NCBI RefSeq assembly: GCF_000374025.1 | Contig: NZ_KB893184.1 | Span: 341,893-405,892 of the forward strand | Origin: Spirosoma panaciterrae DSM 21099 | GTDB taxonomy: Bacteria; Bacteroidota; Bacteroidia; Cytophagales; Spirosomataceae | Length of the DNA: 64,000 nucleotides | Direction of reading: 5' to 3' | Part shown: positions 25,945 through 33,627 of the stretch, in pieces | Position numbering within the stretch: position 1 is the stretch's first letter | Layout: each line of letters starts with the position of its first letter | Made by a program: the position numbers and the translations under genes | Notes under the pieces: generated by a model | Databases searched by the model: none | What the model was told of the DNA's origin: nothing | Seen by the model: the letters and a program-made list of their open reading frames with translations, nothing else

Positions 25945-26347
25945 AGTACGTGTTGTTCTTGATACGAATGTTGTTTTACGAGCTATATCAAGTAAGTCTT
26001 CATTGAAACGCATAATCGACAGATTATATGAAGAAGAATTCAAAATGGTCGTTTCAAATGAGATCCTTTTAGAATATGAAGAGTTGATTACCCGTTTTTA
26101 TGGTACAGCTACAGCTCATACATTTTTAGATTTTTTGTTATTACTTCCCAATGTAGAACGGATTGAACCTTACTTCACTCTCAATCTAATAACGGTTGAT
26201 CGAGACGACAATAAATTCGTCGATTGTGCTTTTGCGGGCAATGCTCACTACATTGTTTCAGATGATAAGCATTTTGAGGTTCTTTCATCTGTTAACTTTC
26301 CGAAGCTTTCAGTCATTAAAGCAGAGGAATTTTTGCTAGTACTATGA
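25937..26347 (+). CDS. PIN-domain toxin (putative ribonuclease)
   Basis: A 136-residue protein from ATG 25937, chosen because the first strand VRVVLDTNVVLRA then begins the protein as in other PIN toxins. Acidic residues for metal binding are visible in order: Asp in VLDTN, Glu in ILLEYEE, Asp in VDRDDNKFVDCA and Asp in IVSDDKHF. PIN toxins cut RNA, often tRNA or rRNA, when freed from the antitoxin. TIGR00305-like. It partners with 25726-25944. Confidence 0.88.
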   Translation: MPEVRVVLDTNVVLRAISSKSSLKRIIDRLYEEEFKMVVSNEILLEYEELITRFYGTATAHTFLDFLLLLPNVERIEPYFTLNLITVDRDDNKFVDCAFAGNAHYIVSDDKHFEVLSSVNFPKLSVIKAEEFLLVL

Positions 26348-26411
26348 TACAGGCTAAACGAACGTATAAAGTGTTTTTTAGCTACCAAATTGTATACTCA
26401 CAGGCTTCGTT

Positions 26412-26993
26412 ATGATCCGTGTATTACTACTTCTTAGTTTATCAATCTCTTTTTTAATGTCCTGTAATCCCGAGAGGGTGCAGTATACCAATGAATTGAA
26501 ACAGGAAATGGCCGATTCGAAAATCAAACGAGTCACCGATGCCGACCTGATCGAAACGATTGATAATCTGGGTGGTAAGGTGAGCGCTACCGTGCAAAAG
26601 GAACTTACTGCGGCTCTTCAGAAAACAACGGACCCAGCCGCACGAACTAAGCTCTGTCAATTGCAGAATCTGAGCCGGACCAAAGCGATTGAGGATCGTT
26701 ATGCGGTAGACATCCGCCTGCTAGGACCAGCCGACATTCAGAATAAAGCCATTCATCCGAAGGAGCGCGAAATTCTGGCCGCTTATCTCTACACCGCTAA
26801 ACAGAAGCAGACTGCCGCTGCAAATATCCAAAAAACGTCAGACACTTTATTTATTTATAATCTGGCAGTTCCGGCCGAAAGTCCCATCTGTGAAGCCTGC
26901 TTTGGGAAGCAGGAAGTACCGTTTGCTGTCTGGCACATAGGCTTCCGCAAGCGCGAAGTAGTTCGGCGGATGAATGCCTCAATCAGGAAATAA
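26412..26993 (+). CDS. Lipoprotein of unknown function
   Basis: A 193-residue protein with a lipoprotein signal (lipobox LMSC at residues 15-18), so anchored to a membrane facing the periplasm or surface. The body is mostly helical, ending in a segment SPICEACFGKQEVPFAVWHIG with a CxxC pair. This resembles the overall plan of DUF3365/Tll0287-like sensors, but the haem-binding CxxCH is absent, so that relation is uncertain. It abuts the convergent selU stop within 1 bp. Confidence 0.75.
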   Translation: MIRVLLLLSLSISFLMSCNPERVQYTNELKQEMADSKIKRVTDADLIETIDNLGGKVSATVQKELTAALQKTTDPAARTKLCQLQNLSRTKAIEDRYAVDIRLLGPADIQNKAIHPKEREILAAYLYTAKQKQTAAANIQKTSDTLFIYNLAVPAESPICEACFGKQEVPFAVWHIGFRKREVVRRMNASIRK

Positions 26994-26994
26994 A

Positions 26995-28044
26995 TTACCG
27001 CAGAACACCGCTGGCCAGTTGGGCGTTGGCCCACTGGATAAGCTGCCGGGCTGTTTCTGTCGGATTGTCTTCTCCCGTTTCTATCGACTGAATACGTGCC
27101 GGATCGCGCTGGGCCAGCGCATGGATGTACGCCTTGTCGTAATAGGCCAGCGTTAAATCGGCTACCGCTTCATAATCCTGTCGGGCTAAGGCGGCAAGTG
27201 CATCCTGGGTAGCTTTCCCACCCAGCCGTTTTCGGATTCGTTCGGTAGCTTCTACGAGCAGAGTGTGATCGATACCTGTATATTCGGTTACGAGCCGATG
27301 GATTCGTTGGGCTTTCGGTACATCTACAAAAATGGTAGTGGCCTGTTGCATTTGCTGCCAGAGCAATAACGGGATAAAGCAACTGCCCAGGCTTCGGCTT
27401 TCATCTTCAAGCCAGATGCGCCGGGAAGGATCTAACAATCTTACCTGCGAGAAAATCAGGTTTTCGAACTGCTCGTTGCTAGGCTGAGGCTTTTGCCCAA
27501 TGGCACCGTACGACGACCCTTTGTGATTGGCCAGAGCCTCCAGGTCAATGATTTGTTCGCCTTGTTGGACTAGTTCTTTCAGAATGTCCGTTTTTCCGCT
27601 TCCTGTTTTCCCGCCCAGAATGATCAGATTATAAGGCTCTGCAAACGACGATAACACTGCATTGCGGTAGGCTTTGTAGCCGCCCACGAGCGTTGAGGCT
27701 GTAAGTCCGGCGGTGTCGAGGAGCCAGGCAAATGAGCCACTTCGCATACCGCCCCGCCAGCAATGAACGAGTACCTCTTTATCGACAGGGCCTACCTTTT
27801 TGGACTGCACGACAAAATCGGCCAGCTTGGGCCCTACCATGGTAAGCCCCAGCAATACTGCAGCATCTTTTCCCGCTTGCTTGTATTTGGTCCCTACCTG
27901 TGCCCGTTCATCGTTATTGAATAACGGAATACTGACTGCGCCAGGAATATGGGCATGTTGATACTCGGCTGGCGACCGAACATCGATTACCGGAAGCCGT
28001 CGGGCTTTCTCTAAAAAATCGTCAACAGCAAGTTGATGAACCAT
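26995..28044 (-). CDS. mnmH: tRNA 2-selenouridine synthase
   Basis: Also known as SelU/YbbB. It replaces sulfur by selenium in 2-thiouridine at the wobble position of Lys, Glu and Gln tRNAs via a geranylated intermediate. The N-terminal rhodanese domain (residues about 5-130) has catalytic Cys95 in HCWRGGMRSGS, the hallmark of this family. A P-loop follows at 144-152 (GGKTGSGKT). 349 residues is typical. It requires selenophosphate from SelD, which is not in this window. It is preceded by pdxJ on the same strand, and an inverted repeat fills the gap, its arm directly adjacent to the start codon. Confidence 0.93.
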   Translation of the reverse strand: MVHQLAVDDFLEKARRLPVIDVRSPAEYQHAHIPGAVSIPLFNNDERAQVGTKYKQAGKDAAVLLGLTMVGPKLADFVVQSKKVGPVDKEVLVHCWRGGMRSGSFAWLLDTAGLTASTLVGGYKAYRNAVLSSFAEPYNLIILGGKTGSGKTDILKELVQQGEQIIDLEALANHKGSSYGAIGQKPQPSNEQFENLIFSQVRLLDPSRRIWLEDESRSLGSCFIPLLLWQQMQQATTIFVDVPKAQRIHRLVTEYTGIDHTLLVEATERIRKRLGGKATQDALAALARQDYEAVADLTLAYYDKAYIHALAQRDPARIQSIETGEDNPTETARQLIQWANAQLASGVLR

Positions 28045-28154
28045 CTGAACCGGGATTTAACTGATTTGACTGACCGACCTTGACAGGCTTTCAAAGAAAG
28101 CTAATAAAGAACCAATCAGAGTTTTTCAGTTGAATCATATACATCCTGGTTCAG
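28045..28154. repeat. AACCGGGATTTA-family inverted repeat (copy 1)
   Basis: The left arm (28045-28080) contains GAACCGGGATTTAACTGA. The right arm (28126-28154) is a diverged complement ending ATCCTGGTTCAG. The core holds CTTTCAAAGAAAGC. The left arm touches the mnmH start codon and the right arm encodes the last residues of PdxJ. A second copy is at 59513-59620, with a homologous core in the opposite orientation. Confidence 0.8.
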
Positions 28155-28859
28155 ACAGCGTCGGTACATCTGAATGGTATTTTCCAGGCCATAATACAAA
28201 GCATCGCAAATCAGTGCATGACCTATTGAGACCTCCAGCAGTCCGGGAATGTGCTCATCGAAATACCGGAGGTTCTCCAGGCTCAGATCATGCCCTGCAT
28301 TTAGTCCCAGCCCCAGTTCGTTAGCCCGTTGGGCCGCTTTAACAAAAGGAGCGATGGCTGCTTCCCGATTAACTGCATAATGGGTTGCATACGGTTCGGT
28401 ATATAATTCAATCCGGTCAGTACCAACGGCTTTGGCCCCTTCGACCATACGCTCATCAGCATCCACGAAAATAGAAACACGAATATTATCTTCCTTAAAA
28501 AGAGCAATTAACTGACGAAGGTGCTCTGCATAACGGACCGTATCCCAGCCTGCATTCGACGTGATGGCATCAGGCGCGTCGGGAACGAGGGTTACCTGAT
28601 CGGGTTTAACGCGTTTGACAAGCTCGATAAAACGGTCGTCTGGGTTGCCTTCAATATTGAATTCAGTTGTCACGACCTCTTTCAGATCCAGCACATCCTG
28701 ATACCGGATATGCCGTTCGTCGGGGCGGGGGTGTACCGTAATGCCTTGTGCACCAAATCGCTCGCAATCAAGAGCAACCTGAACTAAGTCTGGGTTATTA
28801 CCACCGCGAGCATTGCGGAGTGTAGCTATTTTGTTGATATTAACAGATAAACGAGTCAT
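28116..28859 (-). CDS. pdxJ: Pyridoxine 5'-phosphate synthase
   Basis: Condenses 3-amino-2-oxopropyl phosphate with 1-deoxyxylulose 5-phosphate to form pyridoxine 5'-phosphate (vitamin B6). A 247-residue TIM barrel. Conserved segments are [29 protein letters not shown] and [13 protein letters not shown]. The last dozen residues ([12 protein letters not shown]) are encoded by an arm of an inverted repeat, so the native C-terminus has probably been replaced or extended. Divergent from yqeY. Confidence 0.95.
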   Translation of the reverse strand: MTRLSVNINKIATLRNARGGNNPDLVQVALDCERFGAQGITVHPRPDERHIRYQDVLDLKEVVTTEFNIEGNPDDRFIELVKRVKPDQVTLVPDAPDAITSNAGWDTVRYAEHLRQLIALFKEDNIRVSIFVDADERMVEGAKAVGTDRIELYTEPYATHYAVNREAAIAPFVKAAQRANELGLGLNAGHDLSLENLRYFDEHIPGLLEVSIGHALICDALYYGLENTIQMYRRCLNQDVYDSTEKL

Positions 28860-28932
28860 CTTTTCTTAAAGAGCGAAAGAATGAAAGAGTGCATGAGTGA
28901 AATCGGCTCACCATAGCGGAGCGAAATACGAA

Positions 28933-28946
28933 TTACAAATTTGTAA
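28933..28946. promoter_or_regulatory. Palindromic operator-like site TTACAAATTTGTAA
   Basis: A perfect 14-bp palindrome that overlaps the start of the yqeY -7 element at 28944-28951. Its position between two divergent starts would suit a repressor site. No matching regulator gene is known in this window. Confidence 0.4.
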
Positions 28947-28951
28947 CTTTG
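28944..28951 (+). promoter_or_regulatory. Candidate -7 element of yqeY
   Basis: TAACTTTG fits TAnnTTTG, 68 bp before the ATG at 29019. The -33 TTG is not evident. Confidence 0.5.
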
Positions 28952-29018
28952 CCAATCAAGCGAAGGTTCAGATACCTGTGTCCGCTCTTTCGCTCATTCA
29001 CTCTTTCGCTTTTTAATT

Positions 29019-29468
29019 ATGTCGCTGAAGCAACAAATAGACGCCGATATTAAGCAGGCCATGCTGGCAAAAAATCAGGATAAACTTCGTGCCTTACGGG
29101 CCGTAAAGTCAATGATTCTGCTGGAGGAAACCAAAGAAGGTCAAACCGGCGATCTTAAACCCGAAGATGAAACCCGGATTTTAACGAAGGCAGTAAAGCA
29201 ACGTAAAGATTCGGCGGATATTTACCGTCAGCAAAATCGCGCTGATCTGCTGGCCGTTGAAGAAGCCGAAATAGCCGTTATTGAGCATTATCTACCCAAA
29301 CAATTGTCGGAAAGCGAACTGAAAGAAAAACTTCAGGCAATCATGGCCCGCATTGGGGCATCGGCTCCGTCGGATATGGGTAAAGTAATGGGTGTAGCTA
29401 CCAAGGAACTCGCCGGTCAGTCCGATGGCAAAGCCATTTCGGCTATGGTGAAGCAACTACTTTCTTAA
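29019..29468 (+). CDS. yqeY: GatB/YqeY domain protein
   Basis: A 149-residue protein with the helical YqeY fold (AMLAKNQDKLRALRAVKSMI, IEHYLPKQLSE, DMGKVMGVATKELAGQSDGK). This domain is also found at the C-terminus of GatB and binds tRNA in that context; free YqeY proteins have no firmly proven role. Followed by cvpA, with an inverted repeat between them. Confidence 0.93.
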   Translation: MSLKQQIDADIKQAMLAKNQDKLRALRAVKSMILLEETKEGQTGDLKPEDETRILTKAVKQRKDSADIYRQQNRADLLAVEEAEIAVIEHYLPKQLSESELKEKLQAIMARIGASAPSDMGKVMGVATKELAGQSDGKAISAMVKQLLS

Positions 29469-29550
29469 AGAGCGAAAGAGCGAAAGAGTGAATGAGCGAA
29501 AAGGCTGGATCACTCTTTCGCTCTTTCGCCATTCACTCTTTCGCTCTTTG
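29467..29550. repeat. Inverted repeat of GAAAGAGC-type units in the yqeY-cvpA spacer
   Basis: Left arm 29467-29502 has three near-perfect units AAAGAGCG/AAAGAGTG. Right arm 29511-29550 is its complement. The gap is only 8 bp, so a long hairpin can form. The left arm shares bases with the yqeY stop codon and the final TTG of the right arm is the likely cvpA start codon. Confidence 0.85.
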
Positions 29551-30072
29551 AACAGCCTCGACGTATTCATGTTTATTCCCCTGGCCTGGGGGGCTTTTAA
29601 CGGCTACCGCAAAGGGCTGCTGGTCGAAATTGTGGCCATTATCGCCTTTGTGGTAGCCATGATTGTTGGGCTTAAGTTTCTGGCGTTCGGCATTGATCTG
29701 CTCAGTCCGTACATCAGCCGCGAACTGGCCCGAAAGGTTTTGCCCCTATTGGGTTTCTCCATAATCTTCTTTCCGACGGTGCTGATGGTCAATCAGTTGG
29801 GGCTGGCCCTTCGGCGCTCTCTGAAATATACCCTACTCGGGACGTTCGATAGCGTGGCTGGTGCTACGGTTGGGCTTTTTACCTGGGTGTTTGGAATTAG
29901 TGTTATCCTTTGGTTGTTCAGCTACATGAACGTCGTCATACCCGCGCGTTATACCGAAAACGCTTTTCTGTACCCCTATGTACGGCCCATTGCGCCAAAA
30001 GTTATGGATAAGGCCGCTGTTTGGGTACCGAAAGGGCTGGAAGCCGGAAAAAAGTGGCGAGCCGAAAAATAA
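29548..30072 (+). CDS. cvpA: CvpA family membrane protein
   Basis: A 174-residue protein with four predicted helices. I choose TTG at 29548 because the resulting N-terminus (MNSLDVFMFIPLAWGAFNG) aligns with the CvpA family; the upstream frame back to 29488 is made of repeat DNA. An ATG at 29569 is the alternative. CvpA proteins are linked to colicin V export, envelope stress and cell separation; the exact function is unsettled. The start codon lies in the last bases of an inverted repeat. Confidence 0.85.
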   Translation: MNSLDVFMFIPLAWGAFNGYRKGLLVEIVAIIAFVVAMIVGLKFLAFGIDLLSPYISRELARKVLPLLGFSIIFFPTVLMVNQLGLALRRSLKYTLLGTFDSVAGATVGLFTWVFGISVILWLFSYMNVVIPARYTENAFLYPYVRPIAPKVMDKAAVWVPKGLEAGKKWRAEK

Positions 30073-30074
30073 TT

Positions 30075-30157
30075 AATGAATGATTGAGTGATAGAATGAT
30101 TGAATAGGTTCTTGCGTCAGCTATTCAATCATTCTATCACTCAATCATTCAATCATT
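30075..30157. repeat. Perfect 30-bp hairpin repeat in the cvpA-rlmN spacer
   Basis: 30078-30107 is perfectly complementary to 30121-30150 with a 13-nt loop. Arms are made of ATTGAATGATTGAGTGAT-like units, so internal register shifts are possible (the right arm has one extra unit to 30157). The arm ends lie 2 bp after the cvpA stop and 4 bp before the rlmN ATG. Confidence 0.9.
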
Positions 30158-30161
30158 GACC

Positions 30162-31205
30162 ATGCAGGACATCCGTAAACTAAATACCTCCCAACTCAAA
30201 GACTGGCTAACCCAACACGGTGAGCAGGGATTTCGGGCCAAACAAATTCAGGAATGGCTCTGGAAAAAATCGGCCTTGTCATTTGAGCAGATGACAAACC
30301 TCTCTCTGCCAACGCGGGAACTGCTAAAAGCACATTTTGAAATCCGCCCGCTCACTGTCGATCAGGAACAACGCAGCAGCGATGGGACTATTAAATCCTC
30401 GTTTCGTTTGTTCGATGGCAATCTGGTTGAGGGGGTACTCATTCCGGCGCTTCGCAACGATGACGTAGATCGTATGACAGCCTGCGTATCGAGTCAGGTA
30501 GGGTGTTCGCTGACCTGTAAATTCTGTGCAACAGGCTACATGGATCGCAAGCGGAATCTGGATGCGGCTGAAATCTACGATCAGGTGGTAACCATTGATC
30601 GACAGGCCAAAGAGAACTATAATGTCCCGCTCTCAAACATTGTGTACATGGGCATGGGCGAACCTTTGCTCAACTACAAAAATGTACTGGAATCGGTTGA
30701 CCGCATTACCTCGCCCGATGGGTTGGGCATGTCGCCCAAGCGGATTACGGTATCGACGGCTGGAATTGCCAAAATGATCCGCCAACTGGGCGATGATGCG
30801 GTTAAGTTCAATCTGGCGCTCTCGCTGCACGCGGCTAATGATCAGAAGCGCGACCAGATTATGCCCATTAATGAAAGCAACACGCTGGAGGCTCTGGGCG
30901 ATGCGCTGGGGTATTTTTACAAAAAGACAGGTACACGCATCACCTTCGAATATATTCTCTTCTATAACTTCAACGATACCCTTCAGGACGCCCAGGAACT
31001 CTGGAAATTTACCAAACGCGTGCCTGCCAAAGTGAATATTATTGAATACAACCCGATTGCCGAAGCCAACTTCAAAAATACGGACCCCAAAACGCTGGAT
31101 AAGTTTGCGGGCTTTCTGGATACCAAAGGCGTAACGGTCAATGTCCGCCGAAGTCGGGGGAAAGATATTGATGCCGCCTGCGGCCAATTGGCCGGTAAAA
31201 AGTAG
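30162..31205 (+). CDS. rlmN: 23S rRNA (adenine2503-C2)-methyltransferase / tRNA A37 methyltransferase
   Basis: A 347-residue radical SAM enzyme starting at ATG 30162. The iron-sulfur motif CSLTCKFCATG (CxxxCxxC) is intact. The two methyl-transfer cysteines are in the C-terminal region (DAACGQL) and near residue 110-115 (TACVSSQVGC region). MGMGEPLLNYKNV is another family block. It methylates A2503 of 23S rRNA and A37 of some tRNAs, affecting fidelity and peptidyl-transferase antibiotics. Confidence 0.96.
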   Translation: MQDIRKLNTSQLKDWLTQHGEQGFRAKQIQEWLWKKSALSFEQMTNLSLPTRELLKAHFEIRPLTVDQEQRSSDGTIKSSFRLFDGNLVEGVLIPALRNDDVDRMTACVSSQVGCSLTCKFCATGYMDRKRNLDAAEIYDQVVTIDRQAKENYNVPLSNIVYMGMGEPLLNYKNVLESVDRITSPDGLGMSPKRITVSTAGIAKMIRQLGDDAVKFNLALSLHAANDQKRDQIMPINESNTLEALGDALGYFYKKTGTRITFEYILFYNFNDTLQDAQELWKFTKRVPAKVNIIEYNPIAEANFKNTDPKTLDKFAGFLDTKGVTVNVRRSRGKDIDAACGQLAGKK

Positions 31206-31320
31206 AGACGCGACACTTCGCGTCTCCTGACCAGATGGTATGTTGGTTTGTGGGGTGATCTACTGTTGAGGGGATGGGCTGGCCGACACACATGAGACTT
31301 CATACACGGCGTCTCTACTT
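31200..31320. repeat. GTAGAGACGC-type inverted repeat after rlmN
   Basis: AAGTAGAGACGC at 31200-31211 is the perfect complement of GCGTCTCTACTT at 31309-31320. The left end also forms its own hairpin (GAGACGCGA 31205-31213 with TCGCGTCTC 31218-31226). The rlmN stop codon lies inside the left arm. Confidence 0.8.
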
Positions 31321-31335
31321 AACAATTTGTTAACA

Positions 31336-31363
31336 TTGCTCTGACCAGTTTGACGTACTTTTG
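31336..31363 (+). promoter_or_regulatory. Promoter of the Pit phosphate transporter gene
   Basis: TTG at 31336-31338 and TACTTTTG at 31356-31363 with a 17-nt spacer form a good match to the Bacteroidota housekeeping promoter. The predicted leader is about 50 nt to ATG 31421, which supports that start over an upstream TTG within the promoter. Confidence 0.7.
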
Positions 31364-31420
31364 TGGCAATCATTGGCTTACGGACCCACTGTTAGCCTAC
31401 TTACTGAAGATACTCCACTT

Positions 31421-32842
31421 ATGTTTGGATTAGAAACGGATGTTTTTATCCTCCTTTTTATCAGCTTATTTGCTGCTTGTGCCTTCGAATTTGTCAATGG
31501 TTTCCACGATACTGCCAACGCCGTCGCTACGGTTATTTACACCAATTCTCTGAAACCCACCGTGGCGGTCGTCTGGTCTGGGATATGCAATTTTACGGGT
31601 GTACTGCTGGGAGGTATTGGCGTAGCCATGGGGATTGTTAACCTGTTGCCGGTCGAACTGCTGGTCGATCAGAATGTGTATCATAGTGTAGCCATGGTGC
31701 TGGCCTTGTTGCTGAGTGCTATTATCTGGAACCTGGGCACCTGGTATTTTGGCATTCCCAGTTCCAGTTCGCATACTCTGATTGGCTCAATCCTGGGAGT
31801 TGGACTGGCGTTTTCTACCCTTCCGGAAAATAAGACCGGCGCAGCGGTCAACTGGGATAAAGCCATCGAGACTGGCGAAGCATTGCTCTTGTCACCCCTG
31901 TTAGGGTTTAGTCTGGCGATTGTGCTGATGTTCGTACTGCGTCGATCCGTATCCCAGGACGTTAAAGATCAGCTTTTTAAAGAGCCGAAGAAAAATACAG
32001 AACCGCCCTCCTGGATTCGGGGCGTCCTGATTCTGACCTGTTCGCTGGTGAGTTTCTTTCACGGTAGCAATGATGGGCAGAAAGGAGTAGGCCTGATTAT
32101 GCTGATTCTGATTGGCATCGTGCCTTACCATTTTGCGATAAAATCTGAGCTTGATCCACGGCTGATGCAAACCAATATTGCCGGAATTGAACAGACCATT
32201 GCTACCCTGGATTCGAGCCAGCTTTCGCCCGCCAACCGGGAACGGCTGGTTGAAACCCGATCAGAATTAGCTGAACTGAGCAAGCTCATAAATGGGCCGT
32301 TGGTCGATAACAAGATTCCCAATGAAAAACGGCTGGACGTTCGGAAAGATTTATTGCTGATCAACAGCAATATGAAAAAGATTACGGCCGATGAAGGGGC
32401 TAATGTTAGTGCGGCTCAAATGGCCGTACTGAACAAGAGCCTGGGCGAAGAAAGCGGACTACGCCGGTTTACGGACTATGCCCCTTTCTGGGTTATTCTG
32501 ATGATTGCCTTGTCGCTGGGTTTAGGAACGATGATCGGCTGGCGTCGGATTGTGGTGACCGTAGGAGAGAAGATTGGTAAACAACACCTGACCTACGCAC
32601 AGGGGGCTTCGGCCGAATTGGTTGCCGCCAGTATGATCGGGTTTGCTTCCTGGCTGAAGCTTCCGGTAAGTACCACACACGTGCTGTCGTCGGGGATTGC
32701 CGGGAGCATGGTGGCCAGCAAAGGGGTCAAAAACCTACAGGCCGATACCATTCGGAATATTGCGCTGGCCTGGGTGCTTACCCTGCCTGTTTCGATTCTA
32801 CTTTCATTTTCTCTCTATATTTTCTTCCGCTGGTTGCTGTAA
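31421..32842 (+). CDS. pit: Low-affinity inorganic phosphate transporter, Pit family
   Basis: A 473-residue membrane protein with about ten helices in two inverted repeats. The repeats carry the PHO4 signatures: FVNGFHDTANAVATVIYT near the N-terminus and ASWLKLPVSTTHVLSSGIAG near the C-terminus, plus the mirror motif WYFGIPSSSSHTLIG and FFHGSNDGQKG. A charged loop of about 150 residues (about 225-350) separates the halves, as in other Bacteroidota Pit proteins. Phosphate/cation symport across the inner membrane. Monocistronic, terminated at 32855-32910. Confidence 0.95.
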   Translation: MFGLETDVFILLFISLFAACAFEFVNGFHDTANAVATVIYTNSLKPTVAVVWSGICNFTGVLLGGIGVAMGIVNLLPVELLVDQNVYHSVAMVLALLLSAIIWNLGTWYFGIPSSSSHTLIGSILGVGLAFSTLPENKTGAAVNWDKAIETGEALLLSPLLGFSLAIVLMFVLRRSVSQDVKDQLFKEPKKNTEPPSWIRGVLILTCSLVSFFHGSNDGQKGVGLIMLILIGIVPYHFAIKSELDPRLMQTNIAGIEQTIATLDSSQLSPANRERLVETRSELAELSKLINGPLVDNKIPNEKRLDVRKDLLLINSNMKKITADEGANVSAAQMAVLNKSLGEESGLRRFTDYAPFWVILMIALSLGLGTMIGWRRIVVTVGEKIGKQHLTYAQGASAELVAASMIGFASWLKLPVSTTHVLSSGIAGSMVASKGVKNLQADTIRNIALAWVLTLPVSILLSFSLYIFFRWLL

Positions 32843-32854
32843 CTATAAGGTGAT

Positions 32855-32910
32855 CGAAATTCCACCGAGTTGAAAGCCAAGTCTTAGGCTTTCAACTCGG
32901 TGGAATTTCG
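32855..32910. terminator. Perfect 24-bp hairpin between convergent pit and DUF1080 genes
   Basis: 32855-32878 is perfectly complementary to 32887-32910 with an 8-nt loop. It spans nearly the entire gap between two convergent stop codons (32842 and 32915). Probable bidirectional terminator. Confidence 0.88.
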
Positions 32911-32914
32911 CCCT

Positions 32915-33610
32915 CTACAGTTCTTTAATCGCGATATTTCGGAAGCGGTGAGCAGCGCCCGGTTTCCAGGAGCCTGCCATATTGAACGCGTCTGCGGCTG
33001 CCGAATACACTGCCGACCAGTGCGCCTGTAGCCCAATCATACCCGAGGTAGCATCGGCTATGAAATCATTTTTCGGCTCGGTCACATCCCACATAAGCTC
33101 GTCGTTGACCCACAATCGAATACGAGGAATGGCGCCTTCCATACGTATGCGAAAGGTGTTCCAATCGCCTGCCTTCCACACGTTAGCGATATGGGTGGCC
33201 TGCGCACCTTTACTCACGCTCATGCGCTCGCCCAGCAGATCGCCCAGGCCACCGGGTGTCGCCAGCTCAACCTGATAAGCCATGCCGCTTTCGGTGGAGC
33301 GCAGAAAAATACCACCGTTGCAGAATGAATCAATTTTGGCCTCCAGATACAGTTCATAGTTGCCGTATTTCTTGTCGGTGAGCAGGATACCTCCCTGCCC
33401 GTACGGGTGCTGCTTCAGCGTGATGACTCCGTTTTCGACATAAAAATTGCCCGTTGTGCCCTGATGCGATGTCCGACTGGTATGCCATCCTTTCAGGTCT
33501 TTACCGTTGAAAAGGGGAATGAAGCCTGTGGGTATTTTTCCGACCTGGGCGTGTGCCAGACAAGCGACCAGCGAGAGATAGAGAATGAACGTTATTTTTT
33601 GCAAGTGCAT
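32915..33610 (-). CDS. DUF1080 (3-keto-disaccharide hydrolase) domain secreted protein
   Basis: A 231-residue protein; ATG 33610 chosen as it gives a signal peptide ending at ACLAHAQ. The body is a concanavalin-like beta-sandwich with family blocks FIPLFNGKDLKGWH, GGILLTDKKYGNYELYLEAK, NGGIFLRS and a final FRNIAIKEL. Members of this family hydrolyse or eliminate 3-keto-glycosides. It is last of an operon with a SUMF1-like protein and a dehydrogenase/cytochrome c. Tandem with genes common in Bacteroidota and Planctomycetes sugar oxidation. Separated from the upstream stop by 17 bp. Confidence 0.88.
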   Translation of the reverse strand: MHLQKITFILYLSLVACLAHAQVGKIPTGFIPLFNGKDLKGWHTSRTSHQGTTGNFYVENGVITLKQHPYGQGGILLTDKKYGNYELYLEAKIDSFCNGGIFLRSTESGMAYQVELATPGGLGDLLGERMSVSKGAQATHIANVWKAGDWNTFRIRMEGAIPRIRLWVNDELMWDVTEPKNDFIADATSGMIGLQAHWSAVYSAAADAFNMAGSWKPGAAHRFRNIAIKEL

Positions 33611-33627
33611 GAGTTCAGGTGAGGTTA

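Larger units (their letters stand above)
28868..29014. repeat. Inverted repeat of GAAAGAGC-type units in the pdxJ-yqeY divergent gap
   Basis: Left arm 28868-28900 (AAAGAGCGAAAGAATGAAAG start) and right arm 28983-29014 (CGCTCTTTCGCTCATTCACT start) are imperfect complements. The 82-bp middle holds the yqeY promoter and a perfect palindrome. The arms end 8 bp from the pdxJ start and 4 bp from the yqeY start. Confidence 0.82.

Noticed and set aside
20926..30157. Tandem unit repeats considered as a CRISPR array
   Set aside because: Units of about 8 bp abut each other without unique spacers and form inverted arms; no cas genes are near.
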